DNA of 64,000 bases from Bacillota bacterium. GTDB lineage: Bacteria; Bacillota; Sulfobacillia; Sulfobacillales; Sulfobacillaceae. The stretch's first letter is position 1; every line of letters begins with the position of its first letter. Positions 63,994 to 64,000 of the stretch are shown here, piece after piece. The translations under genes were made by a program, and so were the position numbers. The notes beneath the pieces are model-generated. The model ran no database searches. It worked only from the letters and a program-made list of their open reading frames with translations, and had not been told where the DNA came from. The stretch spans positions 1 through 64,000 of the forward strand of contig JAKACZ010000005.1 of NCBI GenBank assembly GCA_021820965.1, given 5' to 3'.

Positions 63994-64000
63994 ATGGCGA
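63994..64000 (+). CDS. gyrA: Start of gyrA, cut by the window end
   Basis: ATGGCGA follows CTCGGAGGAACAA, a clean ribosome site, 13 bases after the gyrB stop. Only two codons are visible; the assignment rests on the conserved gyrB-gyrA order. Confidence 0.6.

Overview
This window looks like the replication-origin region of a spore-forming, fairly GC-rich Firmicute, most like Sulfobacillus or a relative. The evidence is the order rpmH-rnpA-yidD-yidC-rsmG-parA-parB facing dnaA-dnaN-recF-dciA-remB-gyrB-gyrA, together with yyaC, a LonC-type protease, DUF951, DUF4446 and RemB, which are families typical of endospore-forming Firmicutes. The genus is an inference from protein flavour, not a database result.

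The window falls into two halves, divided by a tRNA-Thr at 36.7 kb. From 1 to about 36.6 kb it is accessory DNA. It is full of decayed insertion sequences (IS4/Tn5-like, ISKra4-like, IS110, IS630, TnpB, ISAzo13), a recombinase stub and frameshifted toxin-antitoxin and plasmid genes (two VapB remnants, VapC, MntA/HepT, RelE, a ParM-like actin). Intact islands lie between them: a GntR/crotonase/MFS/CoA-transferase module (6.3-10.9 kb); an intact DUF4338 (DruA-like) gene with a broken second copy (12.2-14.1 kb); an MFS exporter, cupin and hemerythrin group (14.1-16.6 kb); a folE plus TrmB-like regulator operon followed by an FAD oxidoreductase (17.5-20.4 kb); several hypothetical genes, a cold-shock protein and an EAL phosphodiesterase (21-26 kb); and a five-gene minus-strand beta-oxidation/phenylacetate-type operon (26.5-31.2 kb).

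From 36.7 kb onward the DNA is core chromosome with intact genes. It holds a CorA-like membrane protein, an L,D-transpeptidase, an aldolase and tRNA-Gly. Next come purA, dnaB, lonC, rplI, rpsR, ssb and rpsF, all on the minus strand, then envelope and spore genes (cvpA, TPR, YkvI, yyaC), DUF4446, DUF554 and parBA. Two near-identical TGTTCC-centred palindromes (47.93 and 53.07 kb) are good parS candidates. Replication-associated genes point away from a DnaA-box-rich origin around 57.3-59.0 kb. dnaA lies between two box clusters, which suggests the bipartite oriC known from Bacillus.

I did not find a clear-cut new multi-gene system. The best leads are the standalone DUF4338 gene inside the IS graveyard, the folE-TrmB operon with a cysteine-cluster regulator and an operator-like palindrome on its promoter, a glycerate-kinase-fold protein with altered active-site motifs heading a beta-oxidation operon, and the two-site parS set.
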